64,000 bases of DNA from Prevotella sp. (GTDB lineage Bacteria > Bacteroidota > Bacteroidia > Bacteroidales > Bacteroidaceae): positions 62,001 through 126,000 of the forward strand of contig JAFQQY010000004.1 in assembly GCA_017410365.1 (NCBI GenBank), given 5' to 3'. Below, in pieces: positions 52,693 to 62,631 of this stretch (positions within the stretch are counted from its first letter, which is position 1; the number at the start of each line of letters is the position of its first letter). The translations under genes were made by a program, and so were the position numbers. The notes below the pieces were generated by a model. That model saw nothing but the letters and a program-made list of their open reading frames with translations, made no database searches and was not told where the DNA came from.

Positions 52693-53431
52693 ATTGTCTT
52701 CTTCTGAACTCCGAACAGATGATGGCAGTAGCAATGGCCACGTTAAGACTCTCGGCAGTATCGCCCGTATTAAAGCATGGTATGAGGAGTTTCTGGCTAA
52801 CCTTATTCCTAATCTCCTGTGATATGCCATTGCCTTCGTTGCCCATTACGATGATGCCGTTTGTGGTAATGGATTTCTGGTAGACATCCTCGCCGTCGAG
52901 CAGTGTGCCATAAACAGGAATGTCATCGTCTAAATGATTGAAAAAGTCTACGAGGTCAGTGTAAACGATGTTTACCCTTGCTATGCTGCCCATAGTGGCC
53001 TGTACCACTTTAGGATTGTATGCATCAGCAGTGTCGGGACTGCAATAAATAGTGTCTATGCCAAACCAATCGGCAATACGTATAATCGTACCCAGATTGC
53101 CCGGGTCCTGAACACCATCCAATGCTAGATATAGCTTGTCCTTATCAAACGCAACGCCATCATGTTCGTTTGCAATAGGGAAGACAGCAAGTACCTGTTG
53201 TGGATGTTGCAGGAAACTAATCTTGCGCAACTCATCTTCAGTAACCTCCTGTGCGGCGTGGTTGCCGTTGCATTCTATCCATTCTGCCGTAGCATAGATG
53301 CTGTGAGGAGTAAACTTACGCAACAAGTCGTCAACAACCTTTGGACCTTCGGCCACATAAAGCATTTCGCGCTTTCTGTTTTTCTTCAACTCCAACGAGT
53401 GAATATATTTAATCTGCGATTTACTAATCAT
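52691..53431 (-). CDS. TrmH/SpoU-family RNA 2'-O-methyltransferase
   Basis: 246 residues from the ATG at 53431. SPOUT knot motifs: LALDGVQDPGNLGTIIRIAD (motif 1, Asn and Arg), GIIVMGNEGNGIS (motif 2) and LLIPCFNTGDTAESLNVAIA (motif 3). A ribosomal-L30e-like substrate-binding domain precedes (about 1-100). Methylates ribose 2'-OH in rRNA or tRNA; the exact site is unknown. The upstream in-frame Met at 53458 lies about 5 nt from the predicted transcription start, so the inner ATG is preferred. Confidence 0.88.
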   Translation of the reverse strand: MISKSQIKYIHSLELKKNRKREMLYVAEGPKVVDDLLRKFTPHSIYATAEWIECNGNHAAQEVTEDELRKISFLQHPQQVLAVFPIANEHDGVAFDKDKLYLALDGVQDPGNLGTIIRIADWFGIDTIYCSPDTADAYNPKVVQATMGSIARVNIVYTDLVDFFNHLDDDIPVYGTLLDGEDVYQKSITTNGIIVMGNEGNGISQEIRNKVSQKLLIPCFNTGDTAESLNVAIATAIICSEFRRRQ

Positions 53432-53469
53432 AAATGACACTGATATTGAAAAAATCAAAAAAATATCAG

Positions 53470-53501
53470 CAAAGTTACAAATAAAGTTTTAACTTTGCAA
53501 A
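53470..53501 (-). promoter_or_regulatory. Promoter of the trmH-family gene
   Basis: Reverse-strand TAACTTTG (53470-53477) with TTTG (53498-53501) 20 nt upstream. It overlaps the tamL promoter, whose -7 box lies at 53490-53497 on the other strand. Confidence 0.7.
53490..53497 (+). promoter_or_regulatory. -7 box of tamL
   Basis: TAACTTTG on the + strand; its TTTG end touches the -33 box of the divergent gene. The first tamL ATG (53507) is only 9 nt downstream. Confidence 0.55.
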
Positions 53502-53506
53502 GTTAA

Positions 53507-55723
53507 ATGAAATTAATGCGAATCAAATCATATATATATATAGTACTTGCTGTTGTCCTACTAGCATCATGCTCCACAACAAAATACGTGGAGGATGGCG
53601 ATTATCTGTTGGATAAGGTGCTGGTAGATATAGACGGCAATTATCCTGATCTCAAATCTGCCAATCTAATAGACTATGTAAGACAGAAGGAGAATGCGAG
53701 ATGGTTTTCTACAGCCAAGATGCCTTTGGCTTTCTATTCGCTATCAGGCAGGGATACCACGAAATGGATAAACAACACACTCAAGGCAATGGGCGAACCG
53801 CCAGTCATTTACGACTCGGAATTGGCAAAGATAAGTTGCGAAGACCTTAGCTTGCAGATGCAGAACTTCGGTTATCTGCGTGCATCAACAGAAGCTAAGA
53901 CGGAAATAAAAGATAAGAAACTGACATTGACATACAAGCTTAATCCTTGCGAACCGTATTTCCTAAGATATGTAGTCTATGAAATAAGAGATTCTGTAAT
54001 TGCAGATATCGAAGAGATTACAGACAGACAAAAACGACTGATAAAGGAATATAAGCGTTTCAGAGTTTCTGACCTCGATGCTGAGAGAAAGAGAATAACC
54101 ACCTATCTTAACAACAGAGGTTACTATAAGTTCAACAAAGACTATATATTCTTTGAGGCTGATACAGTGCCAGGGGAAAGGTTTGTAGATCTGAAACTTG
54201 TTCTGAATAAGCATATAGCAGGCAATGCCGATACACTGCATAGCAGGTATGAGATTAATAAGATAAACTACATAAACGCAGAAGACAACAACTCGAAACT
54301 CGGTCTGAGGTCAAAGGTTTTGAAAAACAATACATTCCTCAAAGAGGGTGAGTATTATTCGCTGAAAGACCTCAGAAAAACATACGAAAGATTCGGCAGA
54401 CTACAGGCAGTGAAGTACACCAATATCAGTTTCCGCGAATTGCCATACGGCGAGCTGCTGGATTGCGACATATACATAAATACCAACAAAGCCAACACCA
54501 TCAGCTTTCAGCCGGAAGGCACTAATACGGCTGGCGACCTGGGTGCAGCGGTAAGGCTGGAATACATGAACAGAAACCTGTTTAAGGGTTCTGAACTGTT
54601 GAGCATCGACTTGCGTGGTGCATATGAGGCAATTACAGGTCTAGAGGGTTACAATAACGATAATTTCGAGGAATATACAGTGGAAACCAGCCTTATGTTT
54701 CCGCGTTTCATCGCTCCTTTCCTTGCCAGAAGTTTCAGAAGAAGAATCAATGCTACCTCTGAGGTTGCACTTATGTATGATTTGCAGAACCGTCCAGAGT
54801 ATCACAGACGTGTGCTTTCTGGTGCATGGAGATACAAATGGAACGATGCCAACCATCATGACAGGTATCAGATAGATTTGCTTGACATAAACTATGTGTT
54901 CATGCCATGGATTTCGGATAAGTTCCGTGAAGACTATCTTGATGACAACACCAACAGAAATGCCATCTTAAGATACAACTATGAAGACCTGCTGATTATG
55001 AAGTTCGGTTTCAGATACAGCTACAACAACGGTCTTTACGCTATCAGAGCAAACATCGAGACGGCAGGAAATGTGCTCGGAGCTATTTCAAACATTGCCA
55101 ATCTGAAGAAGAACGAACTGGGTCAGAACAAGATATTCAATATAGCATATGCACAGTATGTGAAGGGTGATTTTGACTATACCAAGTACTTTAAATTCGA
55201 CGAGACAAACACACTTGTCTTCCATACTGGTCTAGGTATAGCATACCCTTACGACAACAGTACTATTCTGCCGTTTGAGAAGCGTTACTTTTCAGGTGGT
55301 GCCAACAGCGTAAGAGGATGGAGCGTGCGCTCATTAGGTCCAGGAAGGTATGTTGGAAAGGATGGCAATATCGACTTCATTAATCAGACCGGTGACATAA
55401 AACTGGACTTGAACTTGGAGTATCGAACTCATCTGTTCTGGAAATTGGATGGTGCACTGTTTGTTGATGCTGGTAATATCTGGACATTCAGAGACTATAA
55501 AGACCAGCCAGGCGGACAGTTTGACATTGCAACATTCTATGAACAGCTGGCTGTGAGCTATGGTTTGGGATTCAGATTCAATTTCGATTTCTTCATACTC
55601 CGCTTTGACATGGGTATGAAGGCCATCGATCCTGCCTATACAGGAAAAGACCATTATCCGATTCTGAAACATAAGATGAGCCGCGACTTTGCTTTCCATT
55701 TCGCTGTCGGCATGCCTTTTTAA
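53507..55723 (+). CDS. tamL: BamA/TamA-family outer-membrane lipoprotein (TamL)
   Basis: 738 residues (735 if the ATG at 53516 is used, which fits the promoter better). Signal peptide with lipobox LLASCSTTKYV, so a lipoprotein; POTRA domains over about 25-330 (ISCEDLSLQMQNFGYLRAST, RFRVSDLDAERKRITTYLNN); C-terminal 16-strand Omp85 barrel including the family motif FSGGANSVRGWSVRSLGPG and a terminal aromatic (FAVGMPF). In Bacteroidetes the lipidated TamA homologue TamL pairs with TamB to move proteins or lipids to the outer membrane. TamB is not next door here. Confidence 0.9.
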   Translation: MKLMRIKSYIYIVLAVVLLASCSTTKYVEDGDYLLDKVLVDIDGNYPDLKSANLIDYVRQKENARWFSTAKMPLAFYSLSGRDTTKWINNTLKAMGEPPVIYDSELAKISCEDLSLQMQNFGYLRASTEAKTEIKDKKLTLTYKLNPCEPYFLRYVVYEIRDSVIADIEEITDRQKRLIKEYKRFRVSDLDAERKRITTYLNNRGYYKFNKDYIFFEADTVPGERFVDLKLVLNKHIAGNADTLHSRYEINKINYINAEDNNSKLGLRSKVLKNNTFLKEGEYYSLKDLRKTYERFGRLQAVKYTNISFRELPYGELLDCDIYINTNKANTISFQPEGTNTAGDLGAAVRLEYMNRNLFKGSELLSIDLRGAYEAITGLEGYNNDNFEEYTVETSLMFPRFIAPFLARSFRRRINATSEVALMYDLQNRPEYHRRVLSGAWRYKWNDANHHDRYQIDLLDINYVFMPWISDKFREDYLDDNTNRNAILRYNYEDLLIMKFGFRYSYNNGLYAIRANIETAGNVLGAISNIANLKKNELGQNKIFNIAYAQYVKGDFDYTKYFKFDETNTLVFHTGLGIAYPYDNSTILPFEKRYFSGGANSVRGWSVRSLGPGRYVGKDGNIDFINQTGDIKLDLNLEYRTHLFWKLDGALFVDAGNIWTFRDYKDQPGGQFDIATFYEQLAVSYGLGFRFNFDFFILRFDMGMKAIDPAYTGKDHYPILKHKMSRDFAFHFAVGMPF

Positions 55724-55786
55724 CAGGCGTTTATATAACGTGTTATTATCTGACAACGACAAATTATTCAAAAGTTGCTGAATACG

Positions 55787-55818
55787 TTTGGAAATCACAC
55801 GTTTTTTTGTTACTTTTG
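55787..55818 (+). promoter_or_regulatory. Promoter of the MBL hydrolase-helicase pair
   Basis: TTTG (55787-55790) and TACTTTTG (55811-55818), 20 nt apart, 18 nt before the ATG. Confidence 0.7.
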
Positions 55819-55836
55819 CACAAAATATAAACTAAA

Positions 55837-56640
55837 ATGCTGAAATTTATATCCTTTGGCAGCGGAAGTAGCGGCAACTGCTATTATCTTGCTACCGCAA
55901 CGGATGGATTGATAATAGATAGTGGATTAGGAATAAGAACACTAAAAAAACATTTTAAAGACTATGGTGTCGCACTCAACAGTGTGCACAATATACTTAT
56001 TACCCATGATCATGCTGACCACATCAAGTCAGTAGGATATATGAGTTATGAGTTTGACATTCCTGTTTATACAACCAAGAAGGTACACGACGGCATAAAG
56101 AGAAATTATTGCGTACCAAAGAAAATACCTTCAGATTATGTCAAACTCATAGAGAAGGGCGAAACCTATCAGATTGGCGAGTTTAAGGTTACTCCTTTTG
56201 AAGTTCCTCATGACAGTGCAGACAATGTGGGTTATAGAATAGAATGCGAGGGTATTGTTTTCTGTATCATTACTGATGCGGGTTGTATAACAGACGACAT
56301 CAAAAAGAACATTTCTGAAGCCAATTATCTTGTATTGGAAGCTAACCATGACGAAGAAATGGTGGAAAACGGTCCTTATCCTGCTTATCTGAAAAAACGT
56401 ATACTCAGTTCGAGTGGACATCTGAGCAACAAGAGTTGCGGACAGGCCATCGCAGAAAACATGTCGGAATCTCTCAGATATGTCTGGCTTTGCCATCTCA
56501 GTGAGGAGAACAATCATCCAGAACTGGCACGCAAGACCGTAGAAAGCATTCTTCGCAGTTACGGCATAGTAATAGGCAAAGATCTACAATTGGAGGTGTT
56601 GAAACGCAAGTTACCTAGCGGTATTATAGAATTGGAATAA
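55837..56640 (+). CDS. MBL-fold metallohydrolase (YycJ/WalJ type)
   Basis: 267 residues, metallo-beta-lactamase fold. N-terminal ISFGSGSSGNCYYLAT is typical of YycJ/WalJ proteins; the metal-binding HxHxDH motif is ITHDHADHIKS, with further His in VPHDSADNVGY and LEANHDEEM and the C-terminal WLCHLSEENNHPE. WalJ-type enzymes have been linked to DNA exonuclease activity and cell-wall regulation in Firmicutes; in Bacteroidetes the role is open. The helicase gene starts 14 nt later. Confidence 0.88.
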   Translation: MLKFISFGSGSSGNCYYLATATDGLIIDSGLGIRTLKKHFKDYGVALNSVHNILITHDHADHIKSVGYMSYEFDIPVYTTKKVHDGIKRNYCVPKKIPSDYVKLIEKGETYQIGEFKVTPFEVPHDSADNVGYRIECEGIVFCIITDAGCITDDIKKNISEANYLVLEANHDEEMVENGPYPAYLKKRILSSSGHLSNKSCGQAIAENMSESLRYVWLCHLSEENNHPELARKTVESILRSYGIVIGKDLQLEVLKRKLPSGIIELE

Positions 56641-56654
56641 TCGGAAAGTATATT

Positions 56655-57977
56655 ATGGGGAATATTGAGAGAATCCTGACAAAGTTGCATATCAACGAGT
56701 TGAATGATATGCAGAATGATGCTTTCGATGCTATATTGCATACTGACAATGATGTAATTATTCTTTCGCCTACAGGCAGTGGCAAGACCCTTGCATATCT
56801 CTTGCCTATATCGCAGTTGGCAGATGCCCAAAGCGACAATGTTCAGGTGCTTGTTATAGTACCTGGCAGAGAACTTGCCTTGCAATCTGATACCGTATTG
56901 AAGAACATGGGTTCGGGATTGCGTTCATGCGGATGCTACGGCGGCAGACCGGCAATGGAAGAACACAAGACTCTGAAACAGGTTAAGCCACAAGTTATAT
57001 TCGGAACTCCAGGACGACTGAATGACCATATTGACAAGGAGAACATATCACCTTATGGCGTTAGGTATGTCGTTATAGATGAGTTTGACAAATGTCTGGA
57101 AATGGGTTTCCACGACGAAATGGCTCGACTGATGAAGAAACTGCCTGGTGTTCGCCGAAGGATTCTGCTTTCTGCAACTGATGCAGAACAGATACCGAAC
57201 TTCGTTCGTCTGGCAAGGGCAGAGAAACTTGACTATCTAATAGAAGAGGAACAAGTGACTGAGCGCATCAGACTTTATGAAGTAAACAGTCCAAGTAAAG
57301 ACAAACTCGACACACTCAATCAACTGTTGCGTTCATTTGGCGACAGCAGTTCTATTGTGTTCCTTAATTATAGAGATAGCGTTGAGCGTACTGCTGATTA
57401 TCTGCGCAGAAGTGGTTTCAGTGCAAGTCATTTCCATGGCGGAATGGAGCAGAAACTACGTGAGGATGCTTTATATAAGTTCAGCAACGGTTCATCGAAC
57501 ATCTTCGTGTCAACCGACTTGGCTTCTCGTGGTCTTGATATTCCAGACATTGACAATATTGTCCACTACCATCTGCCACAAAGCGAAGACGGATATATAC
57601 ATAGAGTAGGCCGAACAGCAAGATGGGAATCTGAGGGTAGGGCATTCTTTCTGCTAGGACCTGACGAATACATACCTGAATTTGTAGAAGGCAATGTCGA
57701 AACATTCGATATTCCAGATAATCTTCCACAACCAGCTTTGCCAAAAATGGCCACTATATATATTGGTAAAGGCAAGAAAGACAAGATAAGTAAAGGCGAC
57801 ATTGTTGGCTATCTTTGCAAGAAAGGTGGGCTGGAACCTAACGAAATAGGACGAATTGACGTTAAGGACAGATACACTTATGCAGCCGTGATGCGACAAA
57901 AAGTAAGCCAAGTGCTTAAAATGACGCGTGGAGAGAAGATAAAAGGTATAAAAACCATAGTCGAAATTGTCAAATAG
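56655..57977 (+). CDS. DEAD-box RNA helicase, DbpA-like
   Basis: 440 residues. Q-motif region (MQNDAFDAIL), motif I SPTGSGKTLAYLLP, Ia PGRELALQ, motif II reads VIDEFDK (DEFD instead of DEAD), motif III LSATD, and motif VI YIHRVGRTARW. The last 75 residues (KGDIVGYLCKKGGLEPNEIG, then YAAVMRQKVSQVL) match the DbpA RNA-binding domain, which targets hairpin 92 of 23S rRNA in E. coli. A ribosome-assembly role is therefore likely. Coupled to the MBL hydrolase. Confidence 0.85.
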   Translation: MGNIERILTKLHINELNDMQNDAFDAILHTDNDVIILSPTGSGKTLAYLLPISQLADAQSDNVQVLVIVPGRELALQSDTVLKNMGSGLRSCGCYGGRPAMEEHKTLKQVKPQVIFGTPGRLNDHIDKENISPYGVRYVVIDEFDKCLEMGFHDEMARLMKKLPGVRRRILLSATDAEQIPNFVRLARAEKLDYLIEEEQVTERIRLYEVNSPSKDKLDTLNQLLRSFGDSSSIVFLNYRDSVERTADYLRRSGFSASHFHGGMEQKLREDALYKFSNGSSNIFVSTDLASRGLDIPDIDNIVHYHLPQSEDGYIHRVGRTARWESEGRAFFLLGPDEYIPEFVEGNVETFDIPDNLPQPALPKMATIYIGKGKKDKISKGDIVGYLCKKGGLEPNEIGRIDVKDRYTYAAVMRQKVSQVLKMTRGEKIKGIKTIVEIVK

Positions 57978-58017
57978 ACATTATTTTTCACTTTTTGCTA
58001 TAATATTGCTAAAATAA

Positions 58018-58048
58018 TTTGCCATTTAGAATAAAAAGTGTAACTTTG
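58018..58048 (+). promoter_or_regulatory. Promoter of serC-serA
   Basis: TTTG (58018-58021) and TAACTTTG (58041-58048), 19 nt apart; leader about 52 nt. Confidence 0.8.
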
Positions 58049-58107
58049 CAGCCGAATTAAAAAACAAAGCAATAAATTTTCAAAAAATACCAAATTTAAA
58101 CATTAAA

Positions 58108-59172
58108 ATGAAGAAGTACAACTTTAATGCAGGTCCATCAATGCTTCCTCGCGAAGTTATTGAGAACACCGCTAAGCAGTGTTTAGACTTCAATGGCTCA
58201 GGCCTTTCTCTTATGGAAATCAGTCATCGTGCAAAAGATTTCCAGCCAGTAGTAGATGAAGCAGTAGCTCTCATCAAGGAACTGTTACAGATTCCAGAGG
58301 GTTACTCCGTAATATTCCTTGGTGGTGGTGCATCGCTTGAGTTCTGCATGATTCCATATAACTTCCTTATCAACAAGGCTGCATACCTGAACACTGGTGT
58401 TTGGGCAAAGAAGGCTATGAAGGAAGCAAAGCTCTTTGGTGAGGTTGTTGAGGTTGCATCATCTGCTGATGCCAACTATACATTCATTCCAAAGGATTGG
58501 ACTTGTCCTACAGACGTAGATTATCTGCACTTTACAACAAACAATACTATTTATGGTACTGAGGTGCGCAAGGACCTCGATGTTCCTGTTCGCCTCATTG
58601 CCGACATGTCTTCTGACATCTTCAGTCGTCCAATTGACGTTTCTAAGTATGATGCAATCTATGCTGGTGCACAGAAGAACCTTGCTATGGCTGGTGTAAC
58701 TATCGTTATCGTTAAAGACGATGCACTTGGCAAGGCTCCACGTCAGATACCAACAATGCTCGACTACCGCACACATGTTGATAAGGGTTCTATGTTCAAC
58801 ACTCCTCCTGTTGTGCCTATCTACTGCGCATTGGAGAACCTCCGCTGGATCAAGAAGAACGGTGGTGTAGAGGCAATGGACAAGTTGGCACAGCAGCGTG
58901 CTGAAATTCTCTATAATGAGATTGACCGCAACAAGATGTTCCGTGGTACAACAGCAGTTGAAGACCGTTCACTGATGAACATCTGTTTCGTAATGAACGA
59001 AGAGTATGCTGAACTTGAGAAGCCATTCATGGAGTTTGCTACAAGCAAGGGTATGGTAGGTATCAAGGGCCATCGCTCAGTAGGCGGTTTCCGTGCTAGC
59101 TGCTACAATGCTCAGACAATAGAAGGCGTAGAAGCTCTTGTTGCTTGCATGAAGGAGTTTGAAAACAAATAA
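58108..59172 (+). CDS. serC: Phosphoserine aminotransferase
   Basis: 354 residues, class V PLP aminotransferase. Start [55 protein letters not shown] Lys in [15 protein letters not shown]-terminal [18 protein letters not shown]. Makes 3-phosphoserine from 3-phosphohydroxypyruvate with glutamate (serine and vitamin B6 pathways). Strong codon bias suggests high expression. serA follows after 33 nt. Confidence 0.96.
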   Translation: MKKYNFNAGPSMLPREVIENTAKQCLDFNGSGLSLMEISHRAKDFQPVVDEAVALIKELLQIPEGYSVIFLGGGASLEFCMIPYNFLINKAAYLNTGVWAKKAMKEAKLFGEVVEVASSADANYTFIPKDWTCPTDVDYLHFTTNNTIYGTEVRKDLDVPVRLIADMSSDIFSRPIDVSKYDAIYAGAQKNLAMAGVTIVIVKDDALGKAPRQIPTMLDYRTHVDKGSMFNTPPVVPIYCALENLRWIKKNGGVEAMDKLAQQRAEILYNEIDRNKMFRGTTAVEDRSLMNICFVMNEEYAELEKPFMEFATSKGMVGIKGHRSVGGFRASCYNAQTIEGVEALVACMKEFENK

Positions 59173-59205
59173 GACGATAGATTCATAATTTCATCTAACA
59201 GATTT

Positions 59206-60123
59206 ATGAAAGTATTAGTTGCTACAGAAAAACCTTTCGCTGCTGCTGCAGTTGAAGGCATTAAGCAAGAAGTAGAAGCAGCTGGTCACGAACTGGCTTT
59301 GCTTGAGAAATATACAGAAAAGGCTCAGTTGCTCGATGCAGTTAAAGATGCTGATGCACTGATTATCCGTTCTGACAAGGTTGATGCGGAAGTTCTTGAT
59401 GCTGCCAAGCAGTTGAAGATTGTCGTACGTGCAGGTGCCGGTTATGATAATATCGACCTTGCTGCTGCTACAGCACACAATGTTGTTGCAGAAAACACAC
59501 CAGGCCAGAATGCCAATGCTGTTGCAGAACTCGTTTTCGGTATGCTGGTATTCGGTGTTCGTAACTTCTTCAATGGCAAGGCTGGTACAGAACTGATGGG
59601 CAAGAAGCTTGGTATTCTTGCATTCGGTAACGTAGGTCGCAACGTTGCACGCATTGCTAAGGGCTTCGGTATGGAGGTATATGCATACGACGCATATTGT
59701 CCAAAAGAAGCTATTGAGGCTGCCGGTGTAAAAGCTGCTGATAGTCAGGCAGAACTGTTTGCTGAGTGTGACATCGTTTCATTGCATATTCCTGCAACTG
59801 CAGAAACAAAGCAGAGCATCAATGCAGCTCTTGTTGGAAGCATGAAGAAGGGTGGTATCGTTGTAAACACAGCCCGCAAGGAGGTTATCAACGAACCAGA
59901 ACTTATACAGTTGATGAACGAGCGCACTGATATTAAGTATCTCACAGATATCATGCCAGACGCACATGATGAGTTCTCTAAACTTGAAGGTCGTTATTTC
60001 AGCACACCAAAGAAGATGGGAGCACAGACTGCAGAGGCGAATATCAATGCCGGTATTGCTGCAGCTAAGCAGATAAATGCTTATTTTGCAACAGGCGATA
60101 CCAAGTTCCAGGTGAACAAGTAA
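59206..60123 (+). CDS. serA: D-3-phosphoglycerate dehydrogenase, short form
   Basis: 305 residues, without the C-terminal ACT or ASB regulatory domains found in longer SerA. Substrate-domain VVRAGAGYDNIDLAAA, nucleotide loop LGILAFGNVGRNVARIAKGF (GxGxxG in the variant form AFGNVG), then LHIPATAETKQSIN and NTARKEVINEP with the catalytic Arg. The usual catalytic His near the C-terminus is represented by DIMPDAHDEFSKLEG. Catalyses the first committed step of serine synthesis. Feedback control by serine through an ACT domain is not possible in this form. Confidence 0.93.
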   Translation: MKVLVATEKPFAAAAVEGIKQEVEAAGHELALLEKYTEKAQLLDAVKDADALIIRSDKVDAEVLDAAKQLKIVVRAGAGYDNIDLAAATAHNVVAENTPGQNANAVAELVFGMLVFGVRNFFNGKAGTELMGKKLGILAFGNVGRNVARIAKGFGMEVYAYDAYCPKEAIEAAGVKAADSQAELFAECDIVSLHIPATAETKQSINAALVGSMKKGGIVVNTARKEVINEPELIQLMNERTDIKYLTDIMPDAHDEFSKLEGRYFSTPKKMGAQTAEANINAGIAAAKQINAYFATGDTKFQVNK

Positions 60124-60170
60124 AGATTCAAGGTAATATTTATAGATAGAAAGGTAAAAAGATTTTATGT

Positions 60171-60206
60171 CACCCCGATACTTATTATTATTGAAGTATC
60201 GGGGTG
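60171..60206 (+). terminator. Terminator of serC-serA
   Basis: CACCCCGATACTT pairs with AAGTATCGGGGTG, a 13-bp perfect stem with a 10-nt loop, then TATTTT. Confidence 0.85.
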
Positions 60207-60231
60207 TATTTTAAATCGGTGAAGCAAATGT

Positions 60232-60262
60232 TTTGACATCTCATTACTTTTCAGTATATTTG
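60232..60262 (+). promoter_or_regulatory. Promoter of the HIT-DUF1015-YigZ genes
   Basis: TTTG (60232-60235) and TATATTTG (60255-60262) with 19 nt between; 36 nt to the ATG. Confidence 0.8.
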
Positions 60263-60298
60263 CAGAAAATATATTAATAACATTAAAAACATACAACT

Positions 60299-60724
60299 AT
60301 GCAAAGTGACCCAAAACAGTGCTTATATTGCACAAACAATCAGACACTCCATGATTTGATGATAGAGTTTGCACAACTTCGTGTTTCACGTGCTTTCGTA
60401 TTCAAAGAGCAGACATACTATGGACGTTGCCTTGTGGCTTATAAAGACCATGTGAACGACCTCAATGAACTGACAGACGAAGAGCGCAATGACTTCATGG
60501 CTGACGTAGCACAGGTAACTCGCGCCATGCAGAAGGCATTTAATCCAGAGAAGATTAACTATGGTGCTTATAGCGACAAATTGTCTCACCTGCACTTCCA
60601 TCTTGCTCCAAAGTATGTAGACGGACCTGATTACGGCGGTACATTCCAGATGAACCCAGGCAAGGTATATCTTTCTGATGCTGAATATCAAGAGATTATT
60701 GAGAAGCTGAAGGCAAATATGTAA
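60299..60724 (+). CDS. HIT-family nucleotide-binding protein
   Basis: 141 residues. Two-Cys start (CLYCTNN) and the histidine triad HLHFHLAPKY near residues 98-107, followed by a variant C-terminus (GGTFQMNPGKVYLS). HIT proteins hydrolyse or transfer nucleotide phosphoramidates or dinucleotides; the substrate is not evident. It sits between the serine genes and DUF1015 and has its own promoter. Confidence 0.85.
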   Translation: MQSDPKQCLYCTNNQTLHDLMIEFAQLRVSRAFVFKEQTYYGRCLVAYKDHVNDLNELTDEERNDFMADVAQVTRAMQKAFNPEKINYGAYSDKLSHLHFHLAPKYVDGPDYGGTFQMNPGKVYLSDAEYQEIIEKLKANM

Positions 60725-60787
60725 TTGTTTGTTAGCAATATAAATCATTAAATTATACAATTTAGAATTTTACGACTATAATAAGTT

Positions 60788-62035
60788 ATGGCAATCATAA
60801 AACCATTTAAAGGTATTCGTCCTCCAAAGGATTTGGTAGAACAGGTTGAGTCTCGTCCTTACGATGTTCTGAACTCTGAAGAGGCAAGGGCAGAGGCTGG
60901 CGAAAATGAGAAGAGCCTCTATCGAATCATCAAACCAGAGATTTGTTTTGAACCAGGTACAAGCGAGTATGACCCGAAAGTGTATGAAAAGGCAGCAGAA
61001 AACTTCCAGATGTTCCAAGACAAGGGATGGCTTGTTCAGGACCAGGATGAGCATTACTATATATATGCTCAGACAATGAACGGCAAGACACAGTACGGGC
61101 TGGTAGTTGGTGCTTACGTTGACGACTATATGAAGGGCAATATCAAAAAGCATGAACTGACTCGTCGTGATAAGGAGGAAGACCGTATGAAGCATGTGCG
61201 TGTGAACAATGCCAATATCGAACCTGTGTTCTTTGCTTATCCTGACAATGAAGTGCTTGACAAGCTCATCATGCGCTATGCAGCAACTGAGCCAGAGTAT
61301 GATTTCATTGCTCCTATCGACGGATTCCGCCATCAGTTCTGGGTAATTGCCGATGATGCTGACATAGCAACTGTAACAGAGGAGTTTGCAAAAATGCCAA
61401 GTCTCTATATCGCTGACGGTCATCATCGCTCAGCTGCTGCTGCTCTTGTAGGTGCAGAAAAGCAGAAGCAGAACCCAAATCACAATGGAACAGAAGAGTA
61501 TAACTACTTCATGGCCGTTTGCTTCCAGGCATCTCAGTTGACCATTCTTGACTACAACCGTGTGGTTAAAGACATTAACGGCATGACTTCTGAAGAACTT
61601 TTAAAGGCTTTGGAGAAGAATTTCATTGTAACAGACAAGGGTACAGATATTTACAAGCCAGCAAAACTGCATGAGTTCTCTATGTATCTTGATGAACATT
61701 GGTATAGTCTTGAGGCAAAGGAAGGCACATACGACAACAACGACCCAATCGGTGTTCTTGATGTTGACATCTCAAGTCGCTTGATTCTCGATGAACTTCT
61801 TGACATTAAAGATTTACGTAGCAGCAAGCGCATCGACTTTGTTGGTGGTCTGCGAGGACTTGGCGAGTTGAAGCGTCGTGTGGATAGTGGAGAAATGCGC
61901 ATGGCTCTTGCTCTCTATCCAGTGTCAATGCAGCAGATTATGGACATTGCCGATAGTGGCAATATCATGCCTCCAAAGGCTACATGGTTTGAACCGAAAC
62001 TCCGTTCAGGACTTGTTATTCATAAACTGAGCTAA
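60788..62035 (+). CDS. DUF1015 family protein
   Basis: 415 residues. Family signatures: IIKPFKGIRPPKDLVEQVES at the start, LYRIIKPEICF, ADGHHRSAAAALVGA near residue 216 and IMPPKATWFEPKLRSGLVIH at the end. In many bacteria it is found next to serA/serC, as here, so a link to serine metabolism is suspected, but the activity is unknown. The YigZ gene begins directly after its stop codon. Confidence 0.88.
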   Translation: MAIIKPFKGIRPPKDLVEQVESRPYDVLNSEEARAEAGENEKSLYRIIKPEICFEPGTSEYDPKVYEKAAENFQMFQDKGWLVQDQDEHYYIYAQTMNGKTQYGLVVGAYVDDYMKGNIKKHELTRRDKEEDRMKHVRVNNANIEPVFFAYPDNEVLDKLIMRYAATEPEYDFIAPIDGFRHQFWVIADDADIATVTEEFAKMPSLYIADGHHRSAAAALVGAEKQKQNPNHNGTEEYNYFMAVCFQASQLTILDYNRVVKDINGMTSEELLKALEKNFIVTDKGTDIYKPAKLHEFSMYLDEHWYSLEAKEGTYDNNDPIGVLDVDISSRLILDELLDIKDLRSSKRIDFVGGLRGLGELKRRVDSGEMRMALALYPVSMQQIMDIADSGNIMPPKATWFEPKLRSGLVIHKLS

Positions 62036-62623
62036 ATGACTGATACATATCTAACGATTTCCGATACTTCTGAAGGCTACTATACAGAGAAGCGTTCAAA
62101 GTTTTATGCCTTTGCACATCACGTTGAAACGGTCGATGAAGTTAAGGAGATTGTTGCTATGTACAGAAAGAAATATTACGATGCGCGTCATGTCTGTTGG
62201 GCTTACATGCTTGGACATGAGCGCATCGAATTTCGCGCCAATGACGACGGTGAACCAAGCAGTACAGCTGGCAAACCGATACTTGGGCAGATAAATTCTG
62301 CTGAACTTACAAATATTCTTGTTGTGGTTATACGCTATTATGGCGGAGTTAATCTGGGTACAGGCGGACTTATTGTAGCCTACCGCACAGCAGCTGCCGA
62401 TGCTATAGCCAATGCAAATATTGAGGAAAGGCTGATTGAGGAAGAAATCGTTTACAATTATCCATATGTCATGATGAACGATGTCATGCGAATTGTAAAG
62501 GATTTGCAGCCGCGTATAGTTTCCCAAACCTTTGACAATACCTGCGAAATAAAATTGTCAATAAGAAAGAGCGAAGCCCCTCGACTCCGCTCTATGCTTG
62601 AAAAGTTGTCTTTCGAACACTAA
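62036..62623 (+). CDS. YigZ/IMPACT family protein
   Basis: 195 residues: N-terminal UPF0029 domain with RSKFYAFAHHVETVDEVKEI, ARHVCWAYMLG, NDDGEPSSTAGKPILGQI and VVIRYYGGVNLGTGGLIVAY, then a short C-terminal ferredoxin-like DUF1949 domain. Related to eukaryotic IMPACT, a regulator of Gcn1/Gcn2; the bacterial function is unclear, perhaps translation-related. It starts at the base following the DUF1015 stop. Confidence 0.9.
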   Translation: MTDTYLTISDTSEGYYTEKRSKFYAFAHHVETVDEVKEIVAMYRKKYYDARHVCWAYMLGHERIEFRANDDGEPSSTAGKPILGQINSAELTNILVVVIRYYGGVNLGTGGLIVAYRTAAADAIANANIEERLIEEEIVYNYPYVMMNDVMRIVKDLQPRIVSQTFDNTCEIKLSIRKSEAPRLRSMLEKLSFEH

Positions 62624-62631
62624 GGTATTCC

